DNA from: an uncultured Lachnospiraceae bacterium
GTDB taxonomy: Bacteria; Bacillota; Clostridia; Lachnospirales; Lachnospiraceae
Direction of reading: 5' to 3'
DNA length: 40,292 nucleotides
Assembly: GCA_947566645.1 (NCBI GenBank)
Contig: CANOKL010000040.1
Location: forward strand, 1 to 40,292
Positions 38,528 to 40,292 of this stretch are shown here, one piece after another. Position 1 is the stretch's first letter. Every line of letters begins with the position of its first letter. The position numbers and the translations under genes were made by a program. A model generated the notes under the pieces. The model ran no database searches, had not been told where the DNA came from, and worked only from the letters and a program-made list of their open reading frames with translations.

Positions 38528-40126
38528 TTATACAACTGCTTCTATAATTAATTTGTCCCCCACTACAATCTCTTTTACACCGGTCTGCTTATTCTTATTA
38601 AAGTTAAAACTCAGCATATATCCGATTTTCTTATGATAATCATCCAGGTAAGCCGCCAGTTGTCTTTCGCCGCGGTTATTATACTCCTGTCCCCGCCAGA
38701 TCTTTGTCTCAATGATATGCTGCTCCCCGCAGTAATCAATAATGATATCTGTGCGCCCCATGCTTCTTGTCCGGGATTCAATATAATAATTACCGGTTCC
38801 GTTGATGATAGGCTGGAGATAGAGCAGAAATAATTTCCGCCCGGATTCCTCGATAAAGTGCTCTTTGCTGTCAGCATACAGGTCGTTGTAATGACTGACG
38901 AATTTCTCCAGTATAAGCCGCATATTGAGATGCCCTCCGGTAATAAACTGATTTTTTTCTCTTACAGATGCATTGTAGATTTCATTTTTCTGTATTTCCT
39001 CAGCAGAGAGATACAGATTGTAGAGAATCGTCTCAAAGATCCGGTTTGCAACTGCGACATTTCCATTCTTATTTTTAATAAAACCAAACATAGCCGCCAC
39101 ATCAATGACCGGATTCAGTGGTCGGAAGGGTACACTTTTTCCTGCGAAAAGAATTTCAAAAAGCATATGATCCAACTCCGGATAATCCTTAAGTTTTCCG
39201 GTAAGTGATTCGAACAAAGTATTTTTTTCTGCCAGCAGAATACGCATTGCAGATAAAAAACCATCCTTTGTCCATGCGGAGCTTTTATCAGGAAACATTC
39301 TTGTCCCCGCAACTTTTTCATCAATCAGCTTGCAGATACGAGATACAAGGAATGGGTATCCTGATGTATAATCATAGATCCGCCTGGACATTTTCTCAAT
39401 ATCCATGCCTGTATGATGATCCTCCTCATATTCTCTCAACATTCCGGAAATACCACTTTCTGACAGGCTCATTTCCACATCAAAATCAGCCGCTATATTC
39501 CACGGACTATTCCTGGTATGCTCTGTTTCTGAACGTATCCTGACTTTCAGGTTTTTAATATCCCTTACCCCGGCAAGAATTACGGAACGAAAAGTCTGAC
39601 GTTCATTCCGTTTTAGATACAGATCTCTTAATTGTCCTAAAAAGGCCGTAAAGATCTCATTATTACTTGCCTGGTCTGCCTCGTCAATTATAAGCACGAC
39701 TGGGTGCGGGGATTCTCGGCATATTTTCATAATGATATTCATCATTGCACGGAAATTCATCTTTCCAGATTCATCTGTACTGGATCGGAACAGTTCTTCT
39801 TTTAATTCGTCAGAAACACCTTCCGTTTCTCCAAACTCAATTGTATCATAAAGCAGCCCCAGGAATCGTACACAGAAAGTATTTTCATCTGCAAAGGTCT
39901 CGCTGGTCAGACCTTCGAAGCTAAGGGAAAATACAACATAATCTGCCTGGATCCTGTCCTTTAATATTTTAAGTGTCGTTGTTTTCCCATACTGCCGCGC
40001 ACGATTCATTGCAAAATATTCGCCGTCATCAATATAGGTTCTGATTTCATCTATTTTATCTGATATATCTACCATATAGTGATATTCCGGCAGACACAAT
40101 CCTGTTACATTGAATTTTTTTGCCAT
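38528..40126 (-). CDS. AAA-ATPase-like protein with C-terminal PD-(D/E)XK nuclease domain
   Basis: A 532-aa protein of the AAA-ATPase_like family. The N-terminus has the family form LCLPEYHYMVDISDKIDEIR, a Walker A variant ARQYGKTTTLK (RQYGKT in place of the normal Gly-rich loop start, usual for this family), and Walker B VVLIIDEADQA. The helical middle is followed by a nuclease-like core (TDIIIDYCGEQHIIETKIWRG, with D and ExK) and YMLSFNFNKN near the end. Members are multicopy in gut Firmicutes and Bacteroidetes; their role is unknown, with a mobile or defence association suspected. It is the intact relative of the remnant at 14595-15025. ATG 40126 follows GAGGAGA. Confidence 0.88.
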   Translation of the reverse strand: MAKKFNVTGLCLPEYHYMVDISDKIDEIRTYIDDGEYFAMNRARQYGKTTTLKILKDRIQADYVVFSLSFEGLTSETFADENTFCVRFLGLLYDTIEFGETEGVSDELKEELFRSSTDESGKMNFRAMMNIIMKICRESPHPVVLIIDEADQASNNEIFTAFLGQLRDLYLKRNERQTFRSVILAGVRDIKNLKVRIRSETEHTRNSPWNIAADFDVEMSLSESGISGMLREYEEDHHTGMDIEKMSRRIYDYTSGYPFLVSRICKLIDEKVAGTRMFPDKSSAWTKDGFLSAMRILLAEKNTLFESLTGKLKDYPELDHMLFEILFAGKSVPFRPLNPVIDVAAMFGFIKNKNGNVAVANRIFETILYNLYLSAEEIQKNEIYNASVREKNQFITGGHLNMRLILEKFVSHYNDLYADSKEHFIEESGRKLFLLYLQPIINGTGNYYIESRTRSMGRTDIIIDYCGEQHIIETKIWRGQEYNNRGERQLAAYLDDYHKKIGYMLSFNFNKNKQTGVKEIVVGDKLIIEAVV

Positions 40127-40263
40127 TGCTGCATCATCTCCTCAAATTTAAAATTGCCCTTACATCGCTGAATCCATTATACCCCATCCATGATTTGTTC
40201 TCAATCAGTTCTTTGCCGGAGAATTCGTATTGACAAAAATCTTAAGTTTGACACCAAATATAA

Positions 40264-40292
40264 CGGGAAGCCAGTAAAATCAAGGCTTCCCG
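40264..40292. terminator. Hairpin at the right edge
   Basis: CGGGAAGCC and GGCTTCCCG form a perfect 9-bp stem with an 11-base loop, ending at the last base of the window. It may terminate a gene lying outside; any T-run would lie beyond the edge. Confidence 0.5.

Overview
The window looks like the chromosome of an anaerobic gut Firmicute, most likely a Lachnospiraceae (Clostridium cluster XIVa). The evidence is the Gram-positive replicase PolC, rubrerythrin, a clostridial-type agr locus whose peptide carries the HQPE follower motif, strong AGGAGG-type ribosome sites, several TTG starts, and a mosaic of moderate-GC housekeeping genes with AT-rich accessory blocks. No rRNA, tRNA, CRISPR array or intact insertion sequence was seen.

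Layout. (1) 386-3980 is an AT-rich agr quorum-sensing locus: an XRE regulator, then agrC, agrA (TTG start) and a second XRE gene on the minus strand, divergent from an unlisted 51-aa agrD overlapping agrB. The predicted autoinducer ring is C-F-F-I-Y. (2) 4071-10817 is a beta-fructoside module: a LacI regulator, two operator-like palindromes, a GH32 fructosidase, a sugar ABC importer without its own ATPase, and a YesL-like membrane protein. (3) 11273-15896 is a defence-like block: a three-gene overlapping operon (DUF262 protein, AAA ATPase, unknown protein), a wrecked AAA-ATPase/nuclease gene, and a DnaQ-like exonuclease gene split by an 80-bp insertion. (4) 15893-20515 on the minus strand holds rubrerythrin and a heterodimeric ABC exporter. 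Upstream of the exporter are a consensus promoter, a 29-codon leader ORF and a terminator, the layout of the Bacillus bmrB-bmrCD attenuation system. (5) 20747-28758 holds a small membrane-anchored protein, ispG-polC, an EamA transporter and mnmM. (6) 28946-31282 is a second AT-rich accessory block: a class III Fic enzyme with its inhibitory motif, two unknown genes and a SecB-like chaperone gene. (7) 31410-38398 holds a MoxR/DUF58/transglutaminase operon, pepT and glycerate kinase. (8) 38528-40126 is an intact AAA-ATPase/PD-(D/E)XK protein of the same family as the wreck in block 3.

The intergenic spaces carry several families of small palindromic repeats. The clearest is a pair of 146-147-bp elements (20088-20234 and 20536-20681) with shared ends, different hairpin cores and flanking perfect 8-bp direct repeats, so they are mobile MITE-like elements. 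A second palindrome occurs twice (3960-3997 and 37176-37209), and one copy supplies the last codons and stop of agrB.

The best candidates for an undescribed system are the DUF262/ATPase/unknown operon (11273-14420) and the unknown/unknown/SecB-like operon (29684-31282). The predicted agr peptide and the attenuator leader are the most directly testable observations.
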